In this document: positions 20,285-31,521 of the stretch, piece by piece
How positions within the stretch are numbered: the first letter of the stretch is position 1
How the letters are laid out: every line of letters starts with the position of its first letter
Assembly: GCF_004664715.2 (NCBI RefSeq)
Contig: NC_051079.1
Location: forward strand, 62,609,660 to 62,673,659
Reading direction: 5' to 3'
Origin: Peromyscus leucopus
Taxonomy: Eukaryota > Chordata > Mammalia > Rodentia > Cricetidae
DNA length: 64,000 nt
The notes under the pieces: model-generated
The model's database searches: none
Told to the model about the DNA's origin: nothing
The model's input: only the letters and a program-made list of their open reading frames with translations
Made by a program: the position numbers and the translations under genes

Positions 20285-20487
20285 TTTTGTTTATTTTATT
20301 TTTTTTGAGACAGAGTTTCTCTGTGTAGCTCTGGCTGTCCTGGAACTCACTCTGTCGACCAGGCTGTCCTCGAACTCTCAGAGATCCACCTGCTTCTGCC
20401 TCCCCGAATGCTGGGATTAAAGGCGTCGTTCTGGCTTCTTAAGGCTTCCGCTTTGATTCCCTCGTGCGCCATCACCACCCGGCTTGT
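20285..20487 (-). mobile_element. B1 SINE with about 36-bp insertion
   Basis: A normal B1 up to GGGATTAAAGGCGTC, then foreign GTTCTGGCTTCTTAAGGC...TTCCCTC, then GTGCGCCATCACCACCCGGC finishes the element. Confidence 0.88.
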
Positions 20488-20689
20488 TTTCATTTGCTGC
20501 ACCCGGCACCTCACTCTACTTAACATAGCACTGGGAGCAGTCTTTCAGAGACTTCCTCCCATCACCCACGAGCCCGTGGTGTCTGTGACATTCAACGTGT
20601 TCTTTGGTTAGTGACCCTTGTCTGTTTCTCTAGTTACCCAGTCCAGCTATGAGATTTCTCTTTAAAGTCTCTGCAGTATAGATGGTGTG

Positions 20690-20785
20690 TGCGGAAGGTG
20701 AGAGCTGACTCCTTCAATTGTCCCCTGACCTCCACACATCTTCATGGCATGCTCGCCCCCCTCCCCACACAAACTATATTTAAAA
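20690..20785 (+). mobile_element. B3 SINE 3' part
   Basis: GAGAGCTGACTCCTTCAATTG...CCACACATCTTCATGGCATGC. Confidence 0.65.
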
Positions 20786-20995
20786 AACATTCATCGTTTA
20801 TGTGTCTGTGTGTGTCTGTGTGAATGAGTGTGCACCATGTGCGTGTAGGTGCTGGTAGAGGCTCAAGTCGGGCATTGGGTCCCCTGGAACACAAGTGACA
20901 GGCGGTTGTGAGCTGTTGTGGTTGCTGGGGACCACACCTGGGTTCTCTGCAAGAGCAGGAAATGCTTTTAACCAGTGAGCTATCTATCTCTGCCA
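20775..20995 (-). mobile_element. B2 SINE
   Basis: GTGCACCATGTGCGTG...GGCGGTTGTGAGCTG...GCAAGAGCAGGAAATGC. Confidence 0.75.
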
Positions 20996-21007
20996 TAGAT
21001 AGATAGG

Positions 21008-21044
<37 letters not shown>

Positions 21045-21060
21045 GATAGATAGATAGATG
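20995..21060. repeat. (TAGA)n microsatellite
   Basis: About 15 units with single imperfect units (TAGG, TGATA). Confidence 0.98.
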
Positions 21061-21727
21061 GAAATAAATTGGTTAAATGAAAGTAGCATTGTATATTCTC
21101 TTTCCTTGACCTCAAATTCTTTTGTATTTCCGTAGCTTCTTGGGTAGAAATAACTCCAGTATAGTTATTTACCTTAATCTATTGACAGACTGTCTTTCAC
21201 ATCAGTGTTTGATTCATTAGTGGCAGAGACCTGGTTTTGTTCAGTTTTCTTTTCAGTTGTCACCTTTGTGCCTGGCACGTTTGTCCATCTGTAATAGTAT
21301 TTGTGGAGGGACTGCTTGGCTGTGTAACTCAAACACCATGAGCCAAGAATGCTGACAGCATTGGTAGAAATACTGACTTTTGAAGTGGCTCTTTATTTGG
21401 GGGGACAGTGATGAATTCAGGGTTAATATTTAAGATGAGAACCAGACATCAAATCAACATGTCCGTTAGGTAAAGGTTTATGATGGATTGTGACTGAGAA
21501 GTTAAGACTGAGTACATAACCTTGGGTTACTCACCGAGACACTGGCACAGCCTGAAGCACGTTGGAGCCTCCTATTAGGAGAGCACATGGAGGACACTTG
21601 GTTCACCTCTTTTTAAAGTTTAAATGATGACATGTTATTGTTGGGGGTGGGGTGGGGATTAAGCAGTACAGAAGGACAGAATAAGAAGTCTTTCCCCAAC
21701 CCAACAGATTGTCTTTTCTTTCCTAAC

Positions 21728-21845
21728 TTTTTTTTTCCTTTGAGACAGGGTCTCACTATGTAGCTGTGGATGGCCTGGAACTCAGAGATCCACCTGCCTC
21801 TGCCTCCAAGTTCTGATATTAAAAGTGTGATCACTGGGCCTGGCT
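21728..21845 (-). mobile_element. B1 SINE
   Basis: TTTGAGACAGGGTCTCACTATG...GATCCACCTGCCTCTGCC. Confidence 0.85.
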
Positions 21846-21869
21846 CTAGCTCTGTTCTTTAAAAATAAA

Positions 21870-22065
21870 TTAAAAAGCAATTTTATATCTTTGTTTTTGT
21901 ATGTTTATGTGTGTGAGCACGCATATGCCACTGTGCAAGTCTGGATGTCAGAGGGCAGTTGGTTCTCTCCTTGTGCCATGTGGGTCTTGGGGATCCAGTT
22001 TGGGTGGTCAGGCTTGGTGGGGTTGTCTTTACTAGGTCCCATGTTGCTGACCCCTAGTCCCATTC
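21870..22065 (-). mobile_element. B3 SINE (unexpanded comparison copy)
   Basis: GGATGTCAGAGGGCAGTTGG...GTGGGTCTTGGGGATCCAG...GGTCAGGCTTGGTGG. It has a single copy of the segment multiplied at 17251-17947. Confidence 0.8.
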
Positions 22066-22204
22066 TTTAAAGTAACCACTTTGGGGCCATTGTTTCTTGC
22101 AGGCAAGCTCTGCATATCCTGGAAGGGCCAGCATGTTTGTCTGTATTGATAGAACCTACTGCTCTTTGGCTTTACTTCCTCTTTGTTGGTTTTTGCTTGA
22201 ATTA

Positions 22205-23430
22205 TTTAGGATACATCTTAGTCACTGTTCTATTGATGTGAAGGGATACCATGACCAAGGCAGTTCTTATTAAAGAAAGCATTTATTGTGGGTTTGCTTA
22301 GTTTCAGATTTAGTCCATTATTATCATGGCGAGGAGCATGGTAGCACCCAGGCAGACACGGTGCTGGAGAAGTAGCTGAGAGTTCTACGTCCGTATCCCT
22401 AGTTAGAGAGAGACAAAGACAAATACTGGGCTTGGCATGGGCTTTTGAAACCTCAAAGTCTACTCCCAGTGACACACATCCCCTAACAAGGCCACACCTC
22501 CTGGTCCTCCTAATCATTCAAATAGTGCCACTCTCTGATACCTAAGCCTTCAAATATATGAGCCTGTGGGGGACTATCACAATCTCAATACTGTTTAAAA
22601 GCAAGTCCAAAGTTCAAAGTCTCTTCAGAGACTCAAGGAACTCTCTCTCTCTTTTTTGTTTTTTGTTTTTGTTTTTCGAGACAGGGTTTCTCTGTGTAGC
22701 TTTGCGCCTTTCCTGGAATTCACTTGGTAGCCCAGGCTGTTCTCAGACTCATGGAGATCCGCCTGGCTCTGCCTCCCGAGTGCTGGGATTAAAGGTGTGT
22801 GCCACCACTGCCTGGGTTCAAGGAATTCTCTTAACTGTAATCCCCTGTAAAATCAAAATAAACAACCAGATTACATACTTCCAACATACAATGGTACAAA
22901 ATATGTATCACCATTTATTCCAAAAGGGAGGGAAGGGAGCATAGTGAGGAAATACTGGACAAAGCAAGACCAAAAACCAGCTGGGCAAACTCCAAACTCT
23001 GCATCTCCGTGTCTGATGTCGAAACGCTCTTCAGATCTCCAACTCTTTCAGCTTTGTTGACTGCAGCACACTTCTCTCTCTCTGACTGATCCCACTCTGT
23101 TAGCAGCTCTCTTTGGTAGGTATCCCACACTCTGGCATCTCTAACATTTTAGGGTGTCAGCACAATCTGCATTTCACCCTCACAGCTTCCCTCAGTGGCC
23201 CCTCTAGGCCTCCAAGCAGGGACACCCCTGACACGTGCCTTGCCTCAGTGGCTTTCCTTCGCCTTGGAGAGAAACTCTACACCCCCTTCTTACGTCCTCT
23301 AAAGCAGTGGTTCTCAGCCTATGCAGATAGGCTTCATTATAGATCTGCATAAGAGTGACTACTAATAACCACAGGACAGAGTCACTACTAGGCTACCTTG
23401 AACTCTCTGCCAAAGCTGTTAATCCAGAAC
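22205..23430 (+). mobile_element. Rodent interspersed repeat (GTCACTGTTCTATTG family), longest copy
   Basis: It starts AGTCACTGTTCTATTGATG, AGGGATACCATGACC. After 22560 it runs into a second module (GTTCAAAGTCTCTTCAGAGACTC... and ACTGGACAAAGCAAGACC) that also appears at 54145-54535. A B1 splits it at 22651. The right edge is uncertain. Confidence 0.6.
22651..22818 (-). mobile_element. B1 SINE (cricetid-type) nested in the repeat
   Basis: TTTTTCGAGACAGGG...GTAGCTTTGCGCCTTTCCTGG. TCAAGGAACTCTC on the left and TCAAGGAATTCTC on the right are its slightly decayed target duplication. Confidence 0.9.
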
Positions 23431-23727
23431 TCTTCAGTTTAGCCTCAGGCAGGTTTTTAGGAAAAGGGCAAAAATTCTTTGCCATATATCAACAGAATGG
23501 TCTCTAGGCCACTTACTAATATTCTTCTGCCCTGAAACTTTTTGAACTGGGCCCCCACAGTTCAAATTGTTCTCGTCACTGTCTTCATGCTCTTACTAGG
23601 ATGGCCACTAAGCCCTGCTTAAAGCTTCTGGCCGCTTTCCTAGTTCAAAGCTCTAAAGTCTTCCATATTCCTCCAACAAACAGCAGGCCAGGCCTGTCAC
23701 AGCAGTTCCCCAGCCCCTGGTACCAAC

Positions 23728-24118
23728 TTCTTAGTCACTGTTCTCTTGCTGTGAAGAGACAACATGCCCAAGATAACTCTTACAATTGAAAGCATTTAAT
23801 TGTGGGTTTGCCTACACTTTCAGAGGTCAGTCCCTTATCATGGTGAGGAACATGGTGGCATGCAGGCAGAGATGGTGCTGGAGACGTAGCTGAGACATCT
23901 ACATCTTCATCCATAGGCGGTGGGGTGGGGTGGGCAGAGGCATGCAGACAAACAGACTGGGCCTGGCATGGGCTATTGAAATCTTAAAGCCTACTCCCAG
24001 TGACACCCATCCTCCAACAAGGCCACATTTTCTAATTCTTTTCAAATAGTGTCACTCCCTGGTAGCTAAGCATTCAAGTACGTGAGCCTATGGGGCCTTT
24101 CTTATTCCAACCACCGCA
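23728..24118 (+). mobile_element. Rodent interspersed repeat (GTCACTGTTCT family)
   Basis: AGTCACTGTTCTCTTGCTGTG, then CCCTTATCATGGTGAGGAACATGGTGG and CACCCATCCTCCAACAAGGCC, parallel to the copy at 22205. Confidence 0.65.
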
Positions 24119-25027
24119 GAATATCTTCACATCTTTACACACTGAAGATCTAACTTCTTTTCAGAGTGATTCTGCAGTGCAGTCTACCCCAAGTGAAGAC
24201 GGGGATAAACTATGTCAACTGTTTAGGTTATTGTTATAAACAACAGTGTGATGGACATTTGCATCCCTAGAACTTGCCAACATGTCAGTTTATCTGTGAG
24301 GTAGGTTTTTTAGAATGCAGATAGGAAGCCCTTCCTTTATGAAGCTGACCTGTTGGAAGGCAAAGGATAAATATATACATGAAAATATTAGGTGTCAGAG
24401 AATGTGGATATCCCTTTGTCCTTTGCTCTGCCTTACCCACTAGGTTCTCATTCGACATGTACATAAATCCCCAGCATTGATGTCCATTTCCCCTCATCTT
24501 AGCCTTGTGCTTCCTCTGTAGTGAGCAGGGCTGGGGAGGAGTCTAGTTTTCTAGCTTCCTCTTGGTACCATGTTGGACTAGACAGGTGGAATGGGAGGGC
24601 AAGAGGAAGCACAGAGTGTAGCAGCCTCTATTAGAATTTCCTGGAACCCAGATTGGCACGAGCGGATGTTAGTGGGCTTAATTCTCCCCACTTTGAGGTA
24701 CAGGAATGCTCGTGTGTAGGACCAAGTGAGCCAGAAAGGCTGGCTTGCATTGATATCACATTGATTGGTGCTCGAATGCCAAGATTCCAGGTTGAAGAAG
24801 ATCCATGCCATCATGCGTGGCAGTGTGATCCTTGGAGGGAGCCCGTCCTTCACCCTTTGAGCCTAGACACCTGCTGGGGATGACGGGGAGAGACCGTTTC
24901 TCCGGCCACTCCCATCTCCTGCCCCTTGCCTCAGGAGTTTTGGATGGTAATCTTGCTGTCATACACTGGGCACTCAGCGTGTACCCACCGCATCCAGTGA
25001 CGTAGAGTATCTGCCAGTGATGCTAAG
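24118..25027 (+). other. Intron 1 stretch, nothing recognised
   Basis: About 900 bp without a repeat I can name. Short open frames on both strands (for example 24578-24853) show no domain. Confidence 0.45.
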
Positions 25028-25241
25028 TTTTTAGATTTTTTTTTTTTAATTTTTACTTATGGTTGTGTCTGTCTGTGTTAACGTATGCTCCCGGTGTGTG
25101 CCTTCAGAGGCCAGGAAAAGGGGCGTTGTACTCCTTAGAGCTAGAGTCAGCGGGTGGGTGTGGACCTTCAGACATGGGTGCTGGGAACCGAACTCAGGTC
25201 CTCTGGAAGAGCTCTTAACTATGAGTCACCTCTCCAGCCCC
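25028..25241 (-). mobile_element. B2 SINE
   Basis: T-run, CAGAGGCCAGGAAAAGG...GAACTCAGGTCCTCTGGAAGAGC. Confidence 0.88.
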
Positions 25242-25599
25242 ACTTGGTTGTTTGAAATAGTGTGTTTCACTCTTAATTTAGGTTGAAGGTCTTGTCATGT
25301 GTTTATTAACTTGGAACATGGCTATTTCAGGAAGCATCTTTTGAGTACTTTCTTTTAGCAGTGTGCTGGAGGTTAATTAGGGATAAGGAGAAAAAAAAGG
25401 TAAGACTCTTGCCTCTCAGGAGTAATACACCTAGGGAGATACATTTTATATAATGTAGGAATATGCCATTTCAAGCTCCTTTTTACGTAATGAGCGCTCT
25501 AGGGAAGGGACGAGAAGGTGATAGGAAAGCTGTGTAGGAGGAGATGGAATCAGTTTTGTGTGTTGAGATGGTGGTCTTTACTCCCCATGCATGAAAGTA

Positions 25600-25732
25600 G
25601 CTCCTTTGAAAGGCTGAATGCTGCAAGCATCAGGAACAGCATGCTTCTTGTTCAGGCATGGTCGTATGTGTCATTATTAACACATAGACAAAACACTCAT
25701 ACACATTTGAAAAAAGAAAACATAAAGTCTTA
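25600..25732 (+). mobile_element. B2 SINE 3' fragment
   Basis: CACATAGACAAAACACTCATACACATTTG then an A-rich tail; the left edge is unclear. Confidence 0.45.
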
Positions 25733-26021
25733 AGGATTTTAGGGATATTGATAAAAGTGGCCTTCTGGTCAGAGTTTGGGGCTAGAAGGAGAGATTTGAA
25801 AGTATTACTAGTATGGAAATCATAAGTGAAACCAGATGATGGAATCAGTTACTAATAAACTTTCAGAAAGAAGGGCTGAAACGTAAAGAAGTCTTCTGAT
25901 GCATTGAGGGGAAGGCACTGGGCCTCTGCTGGGGGCTGAATGGTGGCGAGTTTCAAGTTCCATCTTCGTCTGTTCCTCGTTGGTCTAAGGACTTGGGGTT
26001 CCAGTTAAAATGAAAGCAAGT

Positions 26022-26025
<4 letters not shown>

Positions 26026-26064
<39 letters not shown>

Positions 26065-26096
26065 TGTCTGTCTGTCTGTCTGTATGTATGTATGTA
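26026..26096. repeat. (GT)n(CTGT)n(ATGT)n compound microsatellite
   Basis: It forms the tail of the adjoining minus B2. Confidence 0.98.
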
Positions 26097-26209
26097 GGGG
26101 CCCTTGGAATTGGAGTTACAGACAGTTGTGAGCTGCCATGTATGGGAATTGAACCTGGGTCCTCTGAAGAGCAGACCGTGCTCTTAGCACTAGCCATCTC
26201 TCCAGCCCC
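26097..26209 (-). mobile_element. B2 SINE head part
   Basis: TTGGAGTTACAGACAGTTGTGAGC...AGCCATCTCTCCAGCCCC. Confidence 0.92.
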
Positions 26210-26469
26210 AGACACCGCGCTGGGGATCCAAGCCAGGCCTTCTGGCAGGCCCTGCAGGCCGAGTATATTCTCAGCCATGTTCGAGGACTCCCTTAAGTTA
26301 TCACAGGGAAAGTGAAGTACTCTTCTGTTCCATTTGAAGCAAATTGCCGTGCTTTTCATCTTTTGATCTGATGTCATCTTATTCTTTAATTTAATAAAGC
26401 CTACAGAAGCAAAATCCAGTCTGTAGAAAGCCAGAGGAAGCCAGACATAATTGCTTATGCCAGCAAACC

Positions 26470-27030
26470 TCTTTCTTTATTTTTTTGATCTTTATTTTTT
26501 TTAAATTTATTTTACATACCAACCACAGATCCCGCTCTCATCCCTCCCCCCTCCCCCCACTCCCCCCCACCATGTCCTCTTGCATAGAGGGGACAGGAAA
26601 GCCTGGTACGTTCAGTTGAGGCAGGACCCAGCCCCCCCCCCCACACACACACACTAAAGGGTGAGCAAAGTGTCTGACCATAGGTAATGCGATCCAGAAA
26701 GCCAGCTCATGCTCCAGGAATAGACCCTGATTGCACTGCCAGGGGCCCCTAAAACAGACCCCGCTACACAACTGTCTCCCGTATGCAGAGGGTCTAGTCC
26801 AGTCCCATGAAGGTTCCACAGCTGTCGGTCTAAATTTCATGAGTTCCTTTGAGCTTGGTTCAGTTGTCTCTGTAGATTTTCCCATCATGCTCTTGACCCT
26901 CCTTGCTTATATAATCCCTCTTCCTTCTCCTTGACTGGACTCACGGAGCTCGGCCTGGTGCTTGGCTGTGGATCTCTGCATCTCCTTCCATCAGTTACTG
27001 GATGAAGGCTCTCTTGGTCCAGTCGGAGCT
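26470..27030 (-). mobile_element. Rodent L1-type fragment (non-coding part)
   Basis: Reads CTCATCCCTCCCCCCTCC..., GGTGAGCAAAGTGTCTGACCATAGG, CCATCATGCTCTTGACCC and CATCTCCTTCCATCAGTTACTGGATGAAGG. It shares its left part with the fragment at 39778-40060. I assign it to rodent L1 (Lx-like) from memory of these phrases. Confidence 0.55.
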
Positions 27031-27412
27031 GGTGGAGTCTGTGTCTCAGGGAGCAGCTTTGGTCTCGGGGGTGGGGGTGGGGTGGGGTGGGGAGTGGGAT
27101 GGGGGGATGGGTGGAGTGGGGCTTGTGGGTTACAGGGTCTGTGGGGGGGGGGTGGTCAGGCCTGCCTGCAGGAGTCCAGCCGGCTGGCCTGCACCTGGGG
27201 CTGTAGTGGGTGGAGGTATGGGGGCACGGGTTGTGCCCCTGGGTCTAAAGCCTATCGGCTTGAAAACCTCTTTCTTAACCAACCCATTTTTCACCCACAC
27301 ACTTGGAGGTGTTTATCCAGGATATTAACATTAGAGCTACAGTTCTGACTGCTAATTTGCATAGTCTCCTGATGAGTAGCTGACTGTAAACAAATTGTCT
27401 CTTTTGTTTGTG

Positions 27413-28275
27413 TCTCAGTCAGTGTTCTATTGCTATGAAGAGACCCCATGACCATGGCAACCCTTATAAAGGAAGACATTTAATCGGGGCTGGCTCACAG
27501 TTCAGAGATTCAGTCCATTATTGTCATGGCGGTGTGAAGGGGCCCAAAATAGCTGGACCACACAGCAGCCATGACAGGCTTAGGGGCCTAGACACAGCTT
27601 CTGGGACAGGCTTACTTACTGGCAGGCAACACCCAGATCCAGGAAAAGCCTTAAGCTGATACCACCCAGGGATCCACCCAGGGGTGAGGAAGTACCTGAC
27701 CTCCCAAACATTCCAACCATTAGAAAAGGTGGCCAGATGTCCTTGAGTCTAGCACACACTTATTGTTTGTTTTACAGATACCCCTAGACAATTGTCAGCC
27801 AATCAGGGTCCTGGACCCTGGAAATCCCCTCACCCCAACCTCTGCTGTGATAAAAACTCTGCCCCACCTGAGCTCAGGGCTCTCTGCTCTCACCACTGCG
27901 TCGGACAGACAGAGGGACCAAGCTCTGGAGCTTGACATAAAGGCTTTTCACTTTTACATGCAGGATTCGGTCTCTGTGGTGGTCTTTTGGGGGTCCCCGA
28001 GAACTAGGCATAACAGCGGGAAGCACAGGCAGACATGGTGCTGGACAGGTAACGAAGAGTTGAACATCTGGATCGGCGGGCACTGGGAAGAAAGACACTG
28101 GGCCTGGCTTGAGCTTTTGAAACCCCAAAGCCCACCCCCAGTGACACACTTCCTCCAACAAGGCCACACCCACTCCAGCAGAGCCACACCCCCTAATCCC
28201 TGACTAATAAACAGTACTGCTCCCCATGACCGAGTGTTCAAGTGAACTTATAGGTGCTGTTCTTATTCAAACTGC
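27413..28275 (+). mobile_element. Rodent interspersed repeat (AGTCAGTGTTCTATTGCT family), split by a solo LTR
   Basis: It starts with AGTCAGTGTTCTATTGCTAT and GACCCCATGACC and is broken at 27532. It resumes at 28016 with GGGAAGCACAGGCAGACATGG...GACACACTTCCTCC. Comparison with the copies at 22205 and 23728 shows the insert is foreign. I do not assign a database name. Confidence 0.75.
27533..28015 (+). mobile_element. Solo LTR of an endogenous retrovirus (483 bp, 4-bp target duplication)
   Basis: The element begins TGTGAAGGGG and ends GGCATAACA (TGT...ACA ends) and is flanked by GCGG at 27529-27532 and 28016-28019. Removing it and one GCGG restores the host repeat. Internal promoter-like signals in the right order are a CCAAT box at 27799, a TATA-like GATAAAAAC at 27849, and a T-rich/GT-rich region near the 3' end. 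A 4-bp duplication fits gammaretrovirus-like (class I) integration. There is no internal viral sequence, so it arose by LTR-LTR recombination. Confidence 0.75.
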
Positions 28276-28346
28276 CACACTTTGTGCTTTCAAAAACGTT
28301 CAGTGAGACATAGTCTGAGGTCACAGATAACTGGACAAGTACAAGA

Positions 28347-28445
28347 TTTCAAGCCAGTGTTGTGGCACACACCTGCCCTGCTAGCCCTTGGGAGCGAGGA
28401 GGATTGTGAATTCAAGGTCTGGCTAGAATACAATGAGAAACTATC
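28347..28445 (+). mobile_element. Old B1-like fragment
   Basis: TTGTGGCACACACCTGCCC...GTGAATTCAAGGTCTGGC. Confidence 0.55.
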
Positions 28446-28689
28446 AGAAAGGGGAGGCAGAACTTGGCACGAAGGAGCCAGCACCGCCCTCGGGTGTGTG
28501 GAGGAAGACAGGAGCTGTTCTGCCCAGCCTTAATGGCTAATGGCGTGTGCGAAGAGTTCTGATCCATACCCTGGGAGACCCTGGTGCGTGTTTTGTGTTG
28601 AAGAGAGGATCGTTTAATTTTTAATTAGCAGTAATCATACCTCAGATGACCTTGACTATTGACTGGCTGCTGTTGTGGGAGCTCCTTCA

Positions 28690-28775
28690 GATTTGAGTAA
28701 GATTTGTGAGGATTAAATCATATGTGGACACCAGTGTAATCGACAGAACATCCTCAGGTGCTAAGTGAGTGGCAT
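28690..28775 (+). mobile_element. Possible MIR 3' fragment
   Basis: GTGAGGATTAAATCATATG...CATCCTCAGGTGCTAAGTGAG resembles the MIR end; weak. Confidence 0.3.
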
Positions 28776-28884
28776 GTAAGATCCCAGTATCTGATTGTGT
28801 GATAATGTAGGCAGTGTGAAATGGAGTGAATTACTGTATAAAATGAACGTAATTGGTTCATTTAATTGGTGTGTGTGTGTGTGG

Positions 28885-29392
28885 TGGTATTGTGTTCCCC
28901 AAAATATTGTGCACCTTAATAAACTTATCTGGGGTCAGAGACAGAACAGCCACTAGATACAAAGGCTAGAAAATGGTGGCACTCACACCTTTAATCCTAG
29001 CATTCCAGAGGCAGAAATCCGTCTGGATCTCTGTGAGTTCAAGGCCACATTGGAAACAGCCAGGCATGGTGACACATGCCTTTAATCCCCAGAAGTGAGC
29101 CTTTAATCCCAGGGAGTGATGGCAGATAGCAAAACGGTATATAAGGCGTGAAGACTAGAAACGAGAAGCATTTGGCTGGTTAAGCTTTTAGGCTTTGAGC
29201 AGCACAGTTCAGCTGAGATTCATTCTGGATGAGGACTCAGAGGCTTCCAGTCTGAGGAAATAGGACCAGCTGAGGAATTGGTGAGGTGAGGAAGCTGTGG
29301 CTTGTTCTGCTTCTCTGATCTTCTATCGTTCACCCCAATACCTGGCCCAAGGTTTCATTTTATTAATTAGACCTTTTAAGATTCCCGCTACA
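28885..29392 (+). mobile_element. LTR-like rodent retroposon carrying B1-like segments
   Basis: It runs from about TGGTGGTATTGTGTTCCCC to TTAAGATTCCCGCTACA. Features are an AATAAA at 28918, a TATATAAGG at 29139, and two internal pieces resembling B1 (CACACCTTTAATCCTAGCA and CACATGCCTTTAATCCC). The 5' end merges into a (GT)n tract, so no target duplication could be fixed. The family name is not assigned. Confidence 0.55.
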
Positions 29393-29456
29393 TCTAAGAA
29401 GTACCTGTGCATCTGATTTGTTGGTAGCTTTCTGAGAATTGCAGGTTAGATTTTTT

Positions 29457-29684
29457 TCTTTTTAGGATTTATTTATTCTTACATCATATGTATGTGTGTT
29501 TAGCCTGCATGTATAAATGTATTGCATGTATGCCTGGTGCCCACAGAACCAGAAGAGGGCATCAGATCCCTTGGAACTGGAGGTAAGGATGGTTATCAGC
29601 CACCACATAGGTGCTGGGAACCAAACTCAGATCCGTGTCAAGAGCAGCAGGTGCTTTAAACCACTGAACTGTCTCTCCAGCCTT
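29457..29684 (-). mobile_element. B2 SINE
   Basis: GTTTAGCCTGCATGTATAAATG...CCAGAAGAGGGCATCAGATCC...CTGTCTCTCCAGCC. Confidence 0.93.
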
Positions 29685-29848
29685 TGCAGCTTAAGAGTTT
29701 TGAATTTTGATTTTTTTAGTTCTTTCTGTAAGCCTTTTTTATCTTAAAGTAATTATAGACTAATAATACTTTTTAAACACAATAGAAGAAAGTTCTGTGT
29801 GCTTTTCATGTTTTGCCTAGTTTCTCCCTGTGTTAATAGAACTGTAGG

Positions 29849-29985
29849 GTTGGCTGGGCATGGTGTTGCACACCATTAGTCCCAGCACTCGGGAGGCAGA
29901 GGCAGGTGGAACTCTGAGTTCAAGACCAGCCTGGTCTACAGCAAGTTACAGGACAGCCAGGTTTTAAGAAACCCTGTCTTAAACC

Positions 29986-29990
<5 letters not shown>
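29849..29990 (+). mobile_element. B1 SINE
   Basis: GCTGGGCATGGTGTTGCACACC...GAAACCCTGTCTTAAACCC; its tail seeds the next microsatellite. Confidence 0.92.
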
Positions 29991-30025
<35 letters not shown>

Positions 30026-30101
30026 CACACACACACCCTTCACACACACACACACACACCCTTCACACACACACACACACACACCCTTCACACACACACC
30101 C

Positions 30102-30177
<76 letters not shown>

Positions 30178-30232
30178 TCTCTCTCCCCCTCTCTCCTCTC
30201 TCACTCACTCACACACACACACACACACACAT
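29988..30232. repeat. Compound (CA)n / CACCCTT / (CT)n microsatellite
   Basis: (CA) blocks of varied length punctuated by CCCTTCACAC at about six places, then (CT) 30139-30190 with CCC interruptions, then (CA) again. Confidence 0.97.
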
Positions 30233-30509
30233 GTATGTACGTATATGTATAACTTTAGTATGTCTTTGTAACCCATCAGTTGAGTGCAGGCCTTTTGTAC
30301 TCTCTAGACAGGAATTGTGAGTGGGATGGAGAAGCTCTTCCAGTTTTGGCAATTCTGGGCCTTTTTGTGTCCATAGGGGCTAGCCTCAGACTCAGACCTT
30401 TTACAGCCCTCACCCTAACCCCTGAGGATTCAGTGCCGTTTACTCCAGTTCATCCAGGTTGACGGGACCCTGGTCACTCTGAGCTTAAGCATCAGTGGCC
30501 TTGGTACTG

Positions 30510-30602
30510 GGCTGCTATTACAGTCCTTGAAATCCCAGCACATGGGGTCTAGGAGTAGAGAGATCAGGAGTTCAAAGCTATCTTTGGCTACATAGCAAGT
30601 TT

Positions 30603-30604
<2 letters not shown>
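30510..30604 (+). mobile_element. B1-like fragment
   Basis: TTGAAATCCCAGCACATGG...AGGAGTTCAAAGCTATCTTTGGC. Confidence 0.6.
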
Positions 30605-30653
<49 letters not shown>

Positions 30654-30672
30654 TGTGTCTGTCTGTCTGTTT
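30604..30672. repeat. (TG)n(TGTC)n microsatellite
   Basis: About 22 TG units followed by TGTC units. Confidence 0.98.
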
Positions 30673-30800
30673 GCTGGAGAAGTGGTTCAGCCTTTAAAAT
30701 CTAGTTTCAGGGGATCCAGCGCCCTCTTCTGGCTTCTGTGGACACTACATGCATGTGGTGCACAGACATACATGTAGGTAAAACACATACCATATTAAAG
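30672..30800 (+). mobile_element. B2 SINE, internally deleted
   Basis: GCTGGAGAAGTGGTTCAGCC...CGCCCTCTTCTGGCTTCTG...GGTGCACAGACATACATG. Confidence 0.8.
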
Positions 30801-30961
30801 CCACATGGAAACAACAAATCCCAAAACAAAAGGACCTTCCGCACATGCAGAAAAGCACATCTACACCTGTTACTTCCGTGTTTGTGACACTAAGGTAGGA
30901 GTGTTGGGTAAAGCCAACTTGAACTGCACAGTGACTTCTAGGCCAGCCTCTTTATAGTGGG

Positions 30962-31182
30962 CTTAAAGATTTATCTTTTATGTATGAGTGTTTTGCATGT
31001 AGCATGTATGTATGTGTACCACATGTGTGCCTGGTTCCTGAAGAGGCTAGAGGAGCGGGGGTTGATCCCAGGAACTGGACTTAGGTGTGATTTTGAGCCA
31101 CCATGTAGATGCTGGGAGCTGAACCTATGACCTCTGCAAGAGCAGCAAGTACTCTAAATCACTGAGCTAGCCTTTTTTTGCA
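30962..31182 (-). mobile_element. B2 SINE
   Basis: GAGTGTTTTGCATGTAGC...TTTTGAGCCACCATGTAGATGC...GCAAGAGCAGCAAG. Confidence 0.9.
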
Positions 31183-31496
31183 GCCCTGGAGAAGCCTTTT
31201 ATTGAACCTAATGTTTCGACACCAGGAGGCAACACAGGAGGGGGTCTCTTGGCTGGCTCAGAATTGAGCTCAGCAGCCTTCTTACACAGCCGGCAGAGAG
31301 GCCGAGGCCAGGGTGTTCGCACAGCCATGACAGGTCATGCAAGTGGAGGACTCCAGCACTCACAGGCCCTCTGCTGCTTCCCAGAGAGAAGCTGCCGGTT
31401 CTTCTACCTAGCTCTGTGTGCAAACCAGAGAATCGTGTTGGTACAGATAGTGGAGCACAGACTATAGTAAGGTGTTTGTAGTTCTTGTTTATTCCG

Positions 31497-31521
31497 GGGT
31501 GTGTGTGTGTGTGTGTGTGTG
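31497..31521. repeat. (GT)n microsatellite
   Basis: Twelve perfect GT units. Confidence 0.95.

Noticed and set aside
29936..30208. 90-codon frame with Arg-Glu and Cys-Val runs
   Set aside because: Pure microsatellite translation.
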